64,000 bases of DNA from positions 408,629 through 472,628 of the forward strand of contig NZ_JACOPW010000005.1 in the NCBI RefSeq assembly GCF_015461845.1, in the 5' to 3' direction. Source of the DNA: Pseudomonas mucoides (GTDB taxonomy: Bacteria > Pseudomonadota > Gammaproteobacteria > Pseudomonadales > Pseudomonadaceae). The notes below the pieces were generated by a model. The model was given only the letters and a program-made list of their open reading frames with translations, was not told the origin of the DNA and did no database searches. The position numbers were made by a program, and so were the translations under genes. Shown here one piece after another: positions 8,122 through 16,515 of this stretch. Position 1 is the first letter of the stretch, and every line of letters starts with the position of its first letter.

Positions 8122-8928
8122 ATGTTGCGTCTGAGCGCGCTTTACCGTTATCCGTTGAAATCCGGCAAGGGTGAAACCTTGCAACAGGTCGGCCTCGACA
8201 AACTGGGGCTGGACGGTGATCGACGCTGGATGCTGGTAGATGAGGCCAGCGGACGTTTCCTGACCCAGCGCGCCGTCCCGTCCATGAGCCAGTTGTCGGC
8301 GTTGTGGAATGCCGAAGGCGGCTTGACCCTCAGCGCCCCGGGCCGCTCGCCGATCGACATCGCCTTGCCCTCCAGCAACGCTGAACTGCGTGGCGTCACC
8401 CTCTGGCGCGACACCTTGCGCGTGCCGGATGCCGGTGACGAGGCGGGTGCCTGGGTCAGTGAGTTCATCGGCAAGCCTACACGCCTGGTGCAGGTTCCCC
8501 TTGATCGTGCGCGCATGACCGAGGCCGGTTACGGCAAGGACGATGATCAGGTGGCGTTCGCCGATGGTTATCCATTGTTACTGATCGGGCAGGCGTCCCT
8601 CGAAGATTTGTCGCAAAAGGTCGGACGTTCCCTGGAAATGCTGCGTTTTCGACCGAACCTGGTGATCGAGGGCAGCGAAGCCTATGCCGAAGACAGCTGG
8701 AAGCGTATTCGCATCGGCGAGGTCGAGTTTCGGGTGGTCAAGTCCTGCTCTCGGTGCATTCTGACCACCATCGATCCGCAAACCGGTGAGCGCAGCGATG
8801 ACCGGGAACCGCTGGCCACGTTGCAGAAATACCGTGCCGAGGCCGACGGCGCGATGTTTGGACAGAATCTGGTCAACGACAGCAATGGTCGTCTTGAAGT
8901 CGGAATGCCGGTGACGATTCTCGAATAA
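8122..8928 (+). CDS. MOSC domain protein (YcbX-like)
   Basis: A 268-residue MOSC protein with the N-terminal beta-barrel domain (LSALYRYPLKSGKGE) followed by a C-terminal MOSC domain. The conserved Cys lies in KSCSRCILTTIDPQTGE, about residues 206-222. YcbX-type proteins take part in molybdenum-dependent detoxification of N-hydroxylated compounds by binding cofactor through that Cys. I chose the ATG at 8122 because GGGAG sits just upstream; the frame continues to a TTG at 8101. A bidirectional terminator follows. The link to the Moco genes 6 kb upstream is functional, not an operon. Confidence 0.87.
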   Translation: MLRLSALYRYPLKSGKGETLQQVGLDKLGLDGDRRWMLVDEASGRFLTQRAVPSMSQLSALWNAEGGLTLSAPGRSPIDIALPSSNAELRGVTLWRDTLRVPDAGDEAGAWVSEFIGKPTRLVQVPLDRARMTEAGYGKDDDQVAFADGYPLLLIGQASLEDLSQKVGRSLEMLRFRPNLVIEGSEAYAEDSWKRIRIGEVEFRVVKSCSRCILTTIDPQTGERSDDREPLATLQKYRAEADGAMFGQNLVNDSNGRLEVGMPVTILE

Positions 8929-8941
8929 AAGCCCCGGAATG

Positions 8942-8976
8942 AAAAATGCCCGTGTCCAAAGACACGGGCATTTTTT
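8942..8976. terminator. Bidirectional rho-independent terminator
   Basis: An A-run, a stem of ATGCCCGTGTC paired with GACACGGGCAT around a CAAA loop, then a T-run. The A and T runs on both sides let it serve the convergent MOSC gene (plus) and ppnP (minus). Confidence 0.9.
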
Positions 8977-8997
8977 ATCGCGATTAAAACCCGGGGG

Positions 8998-9282
8998 TTA
9001 GCCGCGGTATTCACACAGGTAAGCGGTGTCGACGGCCACTTTCAGCTGGAATTTGCTGTTGGCGGGCACGTTGAACTGGCTACCGGCGGCGAAGGTTTCC
9101 CAGTCGCTGCTGTCAGGCAGTTTGACGGTCAGGGCGCCGCTGACCACGTGCATGATTTCACGTTGGCTGGTGCCGAATTCGTATTCGCCCGGAGCCATGA
9201 CGCCAATAGTCGCAGGACCTTCAGCGGTGCCAAAGGCGATCGACTTGACGGTGCCGTCGAAGTACTCGTTGACTTTAAACAT
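8998..9282 (-). CDS. ppnP: Pyrimidine/purine nucleoside phosphorylase PpnP (YaiE/DUF1255)
   Basis: A 94-residue single-domain cupin, the usual length of PpnP. The family phosphorolyses nucleosides to a free base and ribose-1-phosphate. The N-terminal FKVNEYFDGTVKSI, the middle GEYEFGTSQREIMHVVSG and the C-terminal FNVPANSKFQLK are typical. The start at 9282 is preceded by GAGGA. It ends close to a shared terminator and is probably monocistronic. The family is clear; activity is known only for relatives. Confidence 0.92.
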   Translation of the reverse strand: MFKVNEYFDGTVKSIAFGTAEGPATIGVMAPGEYEFGTSQREIMHVVSGALTVKLPDSSDWETFAAGSQFNVPANSKFQLKVAVDTAYLCEYRG

Positions 9283-9351
9283 GGGCGATTCCTCGAAAAG
9301 GGCTAAAAAGGGCCGGCCAGTATGCACAAGGCCTTGAGCGTCGTCACCTCT

Positions 9352-9894
9352 CTAGGAGGGGAGAATCAGCGGTAATAAGCGAGCGGTATTGCGCGCATCT
9401 TCCAGTGCCCGGTGTTGCTGTCCGGTGAACTGCATGCCTGCCAGTTGCAGGGCGCCATTGAGCCCCAGCGGGCGTTCCAGGCGCCTGGCCTTTGCAAAGC
9501 GCTGCTTGAGGTTCATGTGCGGCACGCGGCTCAAGGCGCTGTCGAGTTGCAGGCGCTCCCACTCCTGAACCAACTGTTTGCGATCGTAGTCGCCCCAGCT
9601 CGCCCAACCTTCCAGGCGTGAATGATGCTGGCCCAGCCAACGCTCGAACGCCGGCCAGACCTCGGTCAGCAGTTGCGCAGTATCGATATTGCCTTGGGTG
9701 ATGTGCGTCAGCTCCCGGCAAAACGGTGTCAGCAAGGGCCGCCGCTGTGGCCGCACGAAACGCTGGAAGTGGTCCAGTTCGCGACCTTTGCGGTCCACCA
9801 GGGTGGCACCGATTTCGATGATTTCCATTTCCGTAACTGGCCAGCCACCTTCATCGGTGGTGGCTTCCAGATCTATCACCAGCCAGTGAGGCAT
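9352..9894 (-). CDS. DnaQ-fold 3'-5' exonuclease
   Basis: A DEDDh-type exonuclease of about 180 residues. Exo I is IDLEATT (Asp and Glu metal ligands, about residues 6-12), Exo II lies around ELTHITQGNID and SWGDYDRKQL, and Exo III is QHRALEDARNTARL with the catalytic His and Asp. It resembles the ERI-1/KapD-like exonuclease group rather than the polymerase III epsilon subunit. The ATG at 9894 has AGGAAA upstream; an in-frame ATG at 9942 would add 16 residues. The substrate (DNA or RNA) is not readable from sequence. Confidence 0.85.
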   Translation of the reverse strand: MPHWLVIDLEATTDEGGWPVTEMEIIEIGATLVDRKGRELDHFQRFVRPQRRPLLTPFCRELTHITQGNIDTAQLLTEVWPAFERWLGQHHSRLEGWASWGDYDRKQLVQEWERLQLDSALSRVPHMNLKQRFAKARRLERPLGLNGALQLAGMQFTGQQHRALEDARNTARLLPLILPS

Positions 9895-9965
9895 CGCAGG
9901 TTTCCTGGTATCCGCGTCCTGATAGGGCTTGAGCGTAGCCAAACCCGGCGGATCCGCCTAGCGGC

Positions 9966-11927
9966 TTATTCGACCTCCAACAAAATCTGACGATTTTTGA
10001 CCTGATCGCCGACCTGAACCTGCAAGCGTTTGAGCACGCCGTCGATGCCCGACTTGAGCGGATGCTCCATTTTCATGGCTTCGAGCACCACCAATAGCTG
10101 GCCTTTGCTGACCGTGCTGCCCTCACTGACCAGTACGTCGACGATGGCGCCGTCCATCGGTGCCTTGAGCGTGCCGGAACTGACGCTGGCCTGACTGCTG
10201 ACCAGCGCCTGGGTCCGATCCAGCAGTTTCAAACTGCCGGGCTGCGCGAACAACCACAGGTGCCCGGCTTCGAGTCGATAGGCATGACGCTGGTGGATAC
10301 CGTCAATCTCCAGCATTGCCCAGCGCCCATCGCTACGGATGATCTTCAATGTGAGCAGTTGCCCGGCGACTTGAATCCGAAACGCCCCGTCAGGCGAGGC
10401 GTTCAATTCCACCGGCCAATCCTGGTCATTCAGGCCGATGCGGTAATGCAAGGGCACGCTGGCATTGTTGCGCCAGCCCTTCAGCGGTGCCGCGTGAGCC
10501 TGTGCCGACGCTTGATAGAACAGCGCCGCAGCGATGGCCAGCTCCGCAGCGCTCGGGACATGCGCCTGCAAGCACGGATCGTCAGCAAAGCAAGTCGGGA
10601 TGAACCCGGTGTTGAACTCGCCGCTGATGAATTGCGGGTGTTGCAGCAGACTGGCAAGCAGGCGCTGATTGCTCTGTACGCCCAGCAGCACGCTGTCCTG
10701 CACCGCCCGCAACAACTTGCGTCGGGCCTCTTCGCGGGTTGCACCGTGGGCGATGATTTTGCCCAGCATCGGGTCATAGAACGGACTGATGTCCTGGCCT
10801 TCAATCAGGCCATGATCGATCCGCACACCATTGTGCAACGCCGGCTCCCACGCCTTGACTTGACCGGTTTGCGGCAGAAAGTCGTGAGCGGGATCTTCGG
10901 CGTACAAACGTACTTCCATGGCATGCCCGCTGAGCTGAACCTGCTCCTGTCGCAATGGCAGCGGTTGTCCTTCGGCGACGAGCAGTTGCCAGGCCACGAG
11001 GTCCAGCCCGGTGATCAGTTCGGTCACCGGATGTTCCACCTGCAGCCGGGTGTTCATCTCCAGAAAGTAGAACTGCCCGTGTGCATCCAGCAGAAATTCC
11101 ACCGTGCCGGCGCCGACGTAATTCACCGCCCGGCCGGCCTTGAGCGCAGCCTCGCCCATGGCCTGACGCAACTCGCCGGTCATCACCGGGCAGGGCGCTT
11201 CTTCGATGACTTTTTGATGGCGGCGCTGGATCGAACAGTCGCGTTCGCCGAGGTAGATCAGGTTGCCGTGCTGATCGCCGAACAATTGAATCTCGACGTG
11301 GCGCGGGTCGATCAAGGCTTGCTCGAGAATCAGTTCGTCGCTGCCGAAACCATGCTGCGCTTCGGAGCGTGCAGTACGCAGTTGTTCCAGTAACTGGCTG
11401 GCATCCTGTACCAGGCGCATGCCTCGTCCGCCCCCGCCCGCACTGGCTTTGATCATCAGTGGGTATCCGATGCGTTCAGCTTCACGACTCAGGGTTGCAT
11501 CGTCCTGTTCGGCGCCTTGATAGCCTTTAACGCAGGGCACTCCGGCATCGATCATGGCGATTTTCGACAGGCGTTTGCTGCCCATCAGCTCAATGGCTTC
11601 GGGGCTGGGGCCGATGAAGGTAATACCCGCGTCACGGCAGGCAAGGGCGAAGCCAGCGTTTTCCGAGAGGAAGCCGTAGCCGGGGTGGATCGCATCGGCA
11701 CGGGTGCGCCGGGCCGCGTCGATGATGGCCGGGATGTTCAGGTAAGACTGCTGCACCGGGGCCGCGCCGATGTTGACGGCTTCGTCGGCCATTTGTACGT
11801 GCAGGGCATCGGCGTCGGCGTCGCTGAAGATGGCGACAGTGCGATAGCCCAGCGCCTGGGCAGTGCGCTGGAGGCGGCAGGCGATTTCACCGCGGTTGGC
11901 GATCAGGATTTTTCTGAGTGCGGGCAT
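9966..11927 (-). CDS. atuF: Geranyl-CoA carboxylase, biotin-containing alpha subunit AtuF
   Basis: The biotin-carboxylase/biotin-carrier subunit of an acyl-CoA carboxylase, 653 residues. It starts KILIANRGEIACRL (biotin carboxylase N-domain) and carries ATP-grasp motifs (KASAGGGGRGMRLV, about residues 160-175). It ends with a biotinyl domain whose VLEAMKMEH motif places biotin on Lys619. By sequence alone it could be a methylcrotonyl-CoA carboxylase alpha subunit, but its place in a complete atuABCDEF operon with atuR makes geranyl-CoA carboxylase the likely role. The ATG at 11927 has AAGGAAA upstream. A REP pair lies between atuE and this last gene. Confidence 0.9.
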   Translation of the reverse strand: MPALRKILIANRGEIACRLQRTAQALGYRTVAIFSDADADALHVQMADEAVNIGAAPVQQSYLNIPAIIDAARRTRADAIHPGYGFLSENAGFALACRDAGITFIGPSPEAIELMGSKRLSKIAMIDAGVPCVKGYQGAEQDDATLSREAERIGYPLMIKASAGGGGRGMRLVQDASQLLEQLRTARSEAQHGFGSDELILEQALIDPRHVEIQLFGDQHGNLIYLGERDCSIQRRHQKVIEEAPCPVMTGELRQAMGEAALKAGRAVNYVGAGTVEFLLDAHGQFYFLEMNTRLQVEHPVTELITGLDLVAWQLLVAEGQPLPLRQEQVQLSGHAMEVRLYAEDPAHDFLPQTGQVKAWEPALHNGVRIDHGLIEGQDISPFYDPMLGKIIAHGATREEARRKLLRAVQDSVLLGVQSNQRLLASLLQHPQFISGEFNTGFIPTCFADDPCLQAHVPSAAELAIAAALFYQASAQAHAAPLKGWRNNASVPLHYRIGLNDQDWPVELNASPDGAFRIQVAGQLLTLKIIRSDGRWAMLEIDGIHQRHAYRLEAGHLWLFAQPGSLKLLDRTQALVSSQASVSSGTLKAPMDGAIVDVLVSEGSTVSKGQLLVVLEAMKMEHPLKSGIDGVLKRLQVQVGDQVKNRQILLEVE

Positions 11928-11966
11928 GAAGGCTTTCCTTGATATGTGCGGTGAATGTGATGGCCT

Positions 11967-12033
11967 CATCGCGAGTAAACCCGCTCCCACATTTGGAATG
12001 CATTCCCCTGTAGGAGTGAGCCTGCTCGCGATG
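11967..12033. repeat. REP pair (REPIN) between atuE and atuF
   Basis: CATCGCGAGTAAACCCGCTCCCAC and an inverted partner GTAGGAGTGAGCCTGCTCGCGATG form two REP elements in opposite orientation separated by about 20 bp. It lies inside the operon and could alter atuF mRNA levels relative to the upstream genes. Confidence 0.8.
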
Positions 12034-12036
12034 CTT

Positions 12037-12834
12037 TTAAGAGGCCCACCCCGGTTTTCTTTTTTGCACAAAAGCCATCGTCCCTTCGATGCCTTCTGCG
12101 CCCGTCACCGCTTCGCTAAACCACTGCGCCGCGTCATCCAACAGTGCATCCGACGGTTGCCCGGCACTCGCCAGCAACAGTTTTTTAGTCGTCGCATTCG
12201 CCCCCGGCGCGCAGCACAGCACATGGGCGAGGACTTCATCGAGGCGTTCGGCCAGCGCTTGCGCGTCATGCTCGACAAAGTGCACCAGGCCCATGCGCCG
12301 CGCCTGAGTACCATCGAAACGCGCGGCGGTCAGCGCCAGGCGCCGGGCCTGGGTCAGGCCGATGCGCTGGACCACAAACGGGGCGATTTGCGCGGGCAGC
12401 AAGCCAAGGCTGGTTTCCGGTAACCCGAACTGCGCCAGGTGATCGGCCAGGGCGACATCACTGACACACGCCAGCCCCAGTCCACCGCCTAACACGGCGC
12501 CTTGCAGCACCGTAATCACCACTTGCGGCGCGTGTTGCACCTCTTGCAGCAGTGCGCCAAAGGCCCGGTTCAACTCGCGATAGGCGTCCGAACCTTGAGC
12601 GCGTGCGTTGGCCATGTCCTTGATGTCGCCACCGGCACAGAAATGTCCGCCGGCACCGCCAATCACCAAGGCCCGAACCGCACGATCATCACGCACCGCC
12701 GCAAGGACCGCGCGCAGTTCGGCGACCATGTGCAGACTCATCGCATTGCGGCTTTTCGGACGATTGAGGGTGATGTGCAGCACGCCGTTATGCGACTCCA
12801 ACAGCAGCGTCTGGCAATCGGGCAGGGTGCTCAT
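12037..12834 (-). CDS. atuE: Isohexenylglutaconyl-CoA hydratase AtuE (crotonase family)
   Basis: A 265-residue enoyl-CoA hydratase/isomerase homologue. In the acyclic terpene pathway AtuE hydrates isohexenylglutaconyl-CoA made by geranyl-CoA carboxylase. Crotonase landmarks are ITLNRPKSRNAMS, the oxyanion-hole GGAGGHFCAGGDIKDM (about residues 58-73) and VLGGGLGLACVSDVALA. It overlaps the atuD stop by four bases. The specific substrate is inferred from the operon; as an isolated sequence only the crotonase family would be certain. Confidence 0.88.
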   Translation of the reverse strand: MSTLPDCQTLLLESHNGVLHITLNRPKSRNAMSLHMVAELRAVLAAVRDDRAVRALVIGGAGGHFCAGGDIKDMANARAQGSDAYRELNRAFGALLQEVQHAPQVVITVLQGAVLGGGLGLACVSDVALADHLAQFGLPETSLGLLPAQIAPFVVQRIGLTQARRLALTAARFDGTQARRMGLVHFVEHDAQALAERLDEVLAHVLCCAPGANATTKKLLLASAGQPSDALLDDAAQWFSEAVTGAEGIEGTMAFVQKRKPGWAS

Positions 12835-13988
12835 TTCTTTTTCCCCGGCAGAATTCCCATGAGTTTGCAGATGATCCCCAGCATGATTTCATCGGCGCCA
12901 CCGCCAATCGACACCAGCCGCACATCGCGGTAAGCGCGGGCCACCGGGTTGTCCCACATGAAACCCATGCCGCCCCAATATTGCAGGCAACTGTCGCTGA
13001 CTTCACGGCCCAGACGCCCGGCCTTGAGCTTGGCCATGGAAGCCAGGCGAGTGACATCCTGGCCTTTGATGTATTGCTCGGTGGCCTGATAGACCAGCGC
13101 CCGCAGGCATTCGATTTCGGTTTGCAGCTCGGCCAGACGGAAGTGGATCACCTGGTTGTCGATCAGCGCATTGCCGAAGGTTTTGCGCTCCTTGCAGTAC
13201 TCGATGGTGCTGTCGACGCAATACTCCAGGCCCTTGATCATGTTCGCCGCGCCGAACAGCCGTTCCTCCTGGAATTGCAGCATTTGCATCATGAATCCGG
13301 CGCCTTCATGGCCGATGCGGTTGCGTTGCGGCACACGCACATTGTCGAAAAACACCTGGGCGGTTTCCGAGCTGCGCATGCCGAGTTTGTCCAGGTGCGA
13401 GCTGAGGCTGATGCCGGGGGTGTTCATCGGCACCATGATCAGCGACTTGTTGATGTGCGGTTTGTCGTCCGAGGTGTTGGCCAGCAGGCAGATGAAATCG
13501 GCGCTGGGCGAGTTGGTGATCCACATCTTGCTGCCGTTGATCACGTAATCGTCGCCGTCCTTGCGGGCGGTGGTTTTCAGCCCGGCGACGTCGGAGCCGG
13601 CACCGACTTCGGAAACGCCGATGCAACCGACCTGTTCGCCGGTAATCGCCGGGCGCAGGAATTCTTCACGCAATTCATCGGAGCCGAAGCGGGCGAGGGC
13701 GGGCGTGCACATGTCGGTCTGCACGCCGATGGACATCGGAATGCCGCCGCAATGGATGGTGCCGAACTCTTCGGCCGCGGCAATCGAATAGCTGTAATCC
13801 AGCCCCATGCCACCGAATTTTTCCGGTTTGGAAATTCCCAGCAGGCCGAGGTCACCGGCTTTGCGGAAGATTTCATGGATGGGGAAACGACCGGCCTTTT
13901 CCCATTCCTCGACGTGGGGGTTGATCTCGTGATCGACGAACTGGCGGACGGTGCGGCGCAGTGCTTCGTGTTCCTGGGTGAAGATCAT
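12831..13988 (-). CDS. atuD: Citronellyl-CoA dehydrogenase AtuD (acyl-CoA dehydrogenase)
   Basis: An FAD-dependent acyl-CoA dehydrogenase of 385 residues. AtuD oxidises citronellyl-CoA to geranyl-CoA, feeding AtuC/AtuF. Family motifs include CIGVSEVGAGSDVAGLKT, VINGSKMWITN and, at the C-terminus, QYWGGMGFMWDNPVARAYRD followed by GGGADEIMLGII. The ATG at 13988 follows AGGAG; a longer frame to 14033 looks non-coding. Electrons presumably go to an electron-transferring flavoprotein encoded elsewhere. Confidence 0.9.
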   Translation of the reverse strand: MIFTQEHEALRRTVRQFVDHEINPHVEEWEKAGRFPIHEIFRKAGDLGLLGISKPEKFGGMGLDYSYSIAAAEEFGTIHCGGIPMSIGVQTDMCTPALARFGSDELREEFLRPAITGEQVGCIGVSEVGAGSDVAGLKTTARKDGDDYVINGSKMWITNSPSADFICLLANTSDDKPHINKSLIMVPMNTPGISLSSHLDKLGMRSSETAQVFFDNVRVPQRNRIGHEGAGFMMQMLQFQEERLFGAANMIKGLEYCVDSTIEYCKERKTFGNALIDNQVIHFRLAELQTEIECLRALVYQATEQYIKGQDVTRLASMAKLKAGRLGREVSDSCLQYWGGMGFMWDNPVARAYRDVRLVSIGGGADEIMLGIICKLMGILPGKKK

Positions 13989-14013
13989 TTTTATTGTTCT
14001 CCTAAAGGCCGGT

Positions 14014-15630
14014 CTAGAACCTGGCGACGCCAAAACTGTTGGTTTGCAGCGGCCGCACCTCGGCCTCGTGACAGATATCCAGCACGTAACCGAGCAACGT
14101 CCGCGTGTCCCGCGGATCGATCAGCCCGTCGTCCCACAGGTTGGCACTGCCGTAGAGGGCGGTGGACTGGCTGTCGAGTTTCTGTGCGGTGACCTGTTCC
14201 AGCATGTCGAGCATTTTCGGGTCCGGCACCAGACCGTCCTTGAGCTGTTTGGCTTCGGTGACAATCCGCAGCACCTTGCCGGCCTGGGCACCGCCCATCA
14301 CGGCCGTGCGGCTGTTGGGCCAGGCGAAGATGAAACGCGGGTCGAGGCCGCGCCCGCACATCGCATAGTTGCCGGCACCATAAGAGCCGCCGACGACAAT
14401 CGTCAGTTTTGGCACCCGGGCATTTGCCACTGCTTGAATCATCTTCGCGCCATGTTTGATCACGCCTTGCTGTTCCGATTCGGTGCCGACCATGAACCCG
14501 GTGGTGTTGTGGAAAAACAGCAGCGGCGTCTGGCTCTGGTCGCACAACTGAATGAACTGCGCGGCCTTGCTCGCACCCTTGGGCGTGATCGGGCCGTTGT
14601 TGCCGATGACGCCGCAGGCACGGCCCTGGATTTTCAGGTGGCCGCAGACGGTCTGCTGATCAAACTCAGCCTTGAATTCGAGGAAGGTCGAACCGTCGGC
14701 GATACGGGCGATGATCTCGCGCACGTCATAGGGTTTTTTCGGGTCGTCCGGGATCAGGCCCAGCAGCTCGTCGATGGGGTAGAGCGGTTCTTCCCAGCGA
14801 TGTACCGGACGCCAGGGCAACTGATCGTTCCAGGGCAACAGGCCGACGATCTCGCGCACCTGGCGCACGCCGTCGGCATCGTTCTCGGCCAGGTACTCGG
14901 CGGTGCCAGCGGTTTGCGCATGCATCTCGGCGCCGCCGAGTTCTTCGTCGGTGGCGACTTCCCCGGTTGCCGCTTTCAGCAGTGGCGGGCCGGCGAGAAA
15001 CAGCTTGGCCTTGCCGCGCACGACCACCACGTAATCCGACAATCCCGGCTGATAAGCGCCGCCCGCAGTGGCCGAGCCATGCACCACGGTAATCTGCGGT
15101 AATCCCATGGCCGACATCCGCGCCTGATTGGCAAAACTGCGCGCGCCTTCGACGAAAATGTCCGCGGCGTAATTCAGGTTGGCGCCACCGCTTTCGGCGA
15201 GGGTGATCACCGGCAGTTTGTTCTCCATGGCGATCTGTTGCAGGCGCAGGGACTTTTTCAATCCGCTGGGGGAAATGGTCCCGCCCTTGATCGCGCTGTT
15301 GTTTGCCACCACGAGCACGCGGACGCCGGACACGTAACCGATCCCGGCGATCAAACCACCACCGGCCGCGCTGCCGTCCTTGTCGTCGTGCAGCTTGTAG
15401 CCCGCCAGGCTCGCCAGTTCGAGGAACGGCGCGCCGGGGTCGAGCAGCAGGTTGAGGCGTTCACGCGGCAGCAGTTGGCCACGCTTGTCGAATTTCGGCT
15501 TGGCTTCGGCTGCCTTGTTCAACAGGTTCTGTTCGAGCTGGCGCACGTGTTCGATCACGGCCAGCATCGCGTCGCGGTTCTGGGCGAACTGCGCGCTGAA
15601 CGGGTCCACTTGCGATTGAATCACCGGCAT
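14014..15630 (-). CDS. atuC: Geranyl-CoA carboxylase, carboxyltransferase beta subunit AtuC
   Basis: The carboxyltransferase partner of AtuF, 538 residues, the usual size of methylcrotonyl/geranyl-CoA carboxylase beta subunits. N-terminal features include KFDKRGQLLPRERLNLLLDPG, AAGGGLIAGIGYVSG and KGGTISPSGLKKSLRLQQIA. The C-terminal half carries HNTTGFMVGTESEQQGVIKHGAKM and VVGGSYGAGNYAMCGR for acyl-CoA binding. It sits 25 bp upstream of atuD and 3 bp after atuB. Geranyl-CoA specificity is inferred from the complete atu operon. Confidence 0.9.
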   Translation of the reverse strand: MPVIQSQVDPFSAQFAQNRDAMLAVIEHVRQLEQNLLNKAAEAKPKFDKRGQLLPRERLNLLLDPGAPFLELASLAGYKLHDDKDGSAAGGGLIAGIGYVSGVRVLVVANNSAIKGGTISPSGLKKSLRLQQIAMENKLPVITLAESGGANLNYAADIFVEGARSFANQARMSAMGLPQITVVHGSATAGGAYQPGLSDYVVVVRGKAKLFLAGPPLLKAATGEVATDEELGGAEMHAQTAGTAEYLAENDADGVRQVREIVGLLPWNDQLPWRPVHRWEEPLYPIDELLGLIPDDPKKPYDVREIIARIADGSTFLEFKAEFDQQTVCGHLKIQGRACGVIGNNGPITPKGASKAAQFIQLCDQSQTPLLFFHNTTGFMVGTESEQQGVIKHGAKMIQAVANARVPKLTIVVGGSYGAGNYAMCGRGLDPRFIFAWPNSRTAVMGGAQAGKVLRIVTEAKQLKDGLVPDPKMLDMLEQVTAQKLDSQSTALYGSANLWDDGLIDPRDTRTLLGYVLDICHEAEVRPLQTNSFGVARF

Positions 15631-15633
15631 GGC

Positions 15634-16503
15634 TTATTCCTTGTCCTTGAGCACGTCAGGTAAGTACGCGCGGTGAAAACCGTTGTACGACTCGCTGTTC
15701 GTAGCCTTGTGGATCGGCCACGCGCGCCCGCCGAGGCTGGCGGCACCGTCGATGCGCAAGGTGCTGCCGCTGACAAACGCCGCGGCCGGGCTGAGCAGGA
15801 ACACAATTGCAGCGCTGACTTCCGATTCGGTGCCGATGCGTTTCAGCGGCACGTGTTCGCGCAAGGTCGGTATCACCGCTTTGAAAGCGCCTTCGTAAGT
15901 GTCCATGCCGCTGGACGCGACCCACCCCGGCGCCACCGCGTTGACCCGCACCCCGGCGTAACCCCATTCGAAGGCGGCAGTCTTGGTCAGGTTATCCATG
16001 CCCGCGCGCGCCGCGCCTGAATGGCCCATGCCGGGCATGCCGCCCCACATGTCGGCGAGCATGTTGACGATGGCGCCGCCATGCTTGCTCATGGATTGAT
16101 TGAACACTTCCCGGGCCATCAGGAAACCGCCGACCAGATTGGTGCGGACCACGGTTTCGAAACCTTTCTGATTGATTGAGGCCAACGGTGACGGGAATTG
16201 CCCGCCGGCGTTGTTGACCAGACCGTGGATCGGCCCGTATTTGCGAATCAGTTCGCTGACCAGATGCTTGACTGCATCTTCCTCGCGAATATCGCACACG
16301 GCCCAATCCGCCTTGCCGCCGTCTGCGGCAATCTCGGCGGCAACGCTTTTCAACTTGTCGGCCTTGCGCCCGACCAGCAGCACATGCGCGCCCAGCGCTG
16401 CCAGTTCATGGGCGGTGCAACGGCCGATGCCGCTGCCGCCACCGGTGACAAGAATGGTTTGGCCCGCAAACAGATCGGTTTTGAAGATCGAATCGTAAGC
16501 CAT
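15634..16503 (-). CDS. atuB: Short-chain dehydrogenase AtuB
   Basis: A 289-residue SDR with the nucleotide-binding TGGGSGIGRCTAHELA motif (about residues 20-35), CDIREEDAV and NNAGGQFPSP. The usual YxxxK active-site pair is not present: the equivalent segment reads HSGAARAGM, with Ser at the Tyr position and Arg at the Lys position. This resembles the dienoyl-CoA/trans-enoyl-CoA reductase branch of the SDR family, which works without the Tyr. In P. aeruginosa atuB lies at the same operon position and is proposed to act on the terpene alcohol/aldehyde or CoA intermediates; the exact step is not certain. Confidence 0.87.
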   Translation of the reverse strand: MAYDSIFKTDLFAGQTILVTGGGSGIGRCTAHELAALGAHVLLVGRKADKLKSVAAEIAADGGKADWAVCDIREEDAVKHLVSELIRKYGPIHGLVNNAGGQFPSPLASINQKGFETVVRTNLVGGFLMAREVFNQSMSKHGGAIVNMLADMWGGMPGMGHSGAARAGMDNLTKTAAFEWGYAGVRVNAVAPGWVASSGMDTYEGAFKAVIPTLREHVPLKRIGTESEVSAAIVFLLSPAAAFVSGSTLRIDGAASLGGRAWPIHKATNSESYNGFHRAYLPDVLKDKE

Positions 16504-16515
16504 GGCGGCAGTCCT

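Noticed and set aside
10260..11393. Long open frame antisense to atuF
   Set aside because: The minus strand has the full biotin carboxylase/biotinyl motif set; the plus-strand frame has no recognisable motifs and is a by-product of high GC3.
9966..11927. Methylcrotonyl-CoA carboxylase (leucine/isovalerate pathway)
   Set aside because: Sequence alone allows it, but no isovaleryl-CoA dehydrogenase/liu regulator is present and the full atuABCDEF-atuR order matches the terpene operon.
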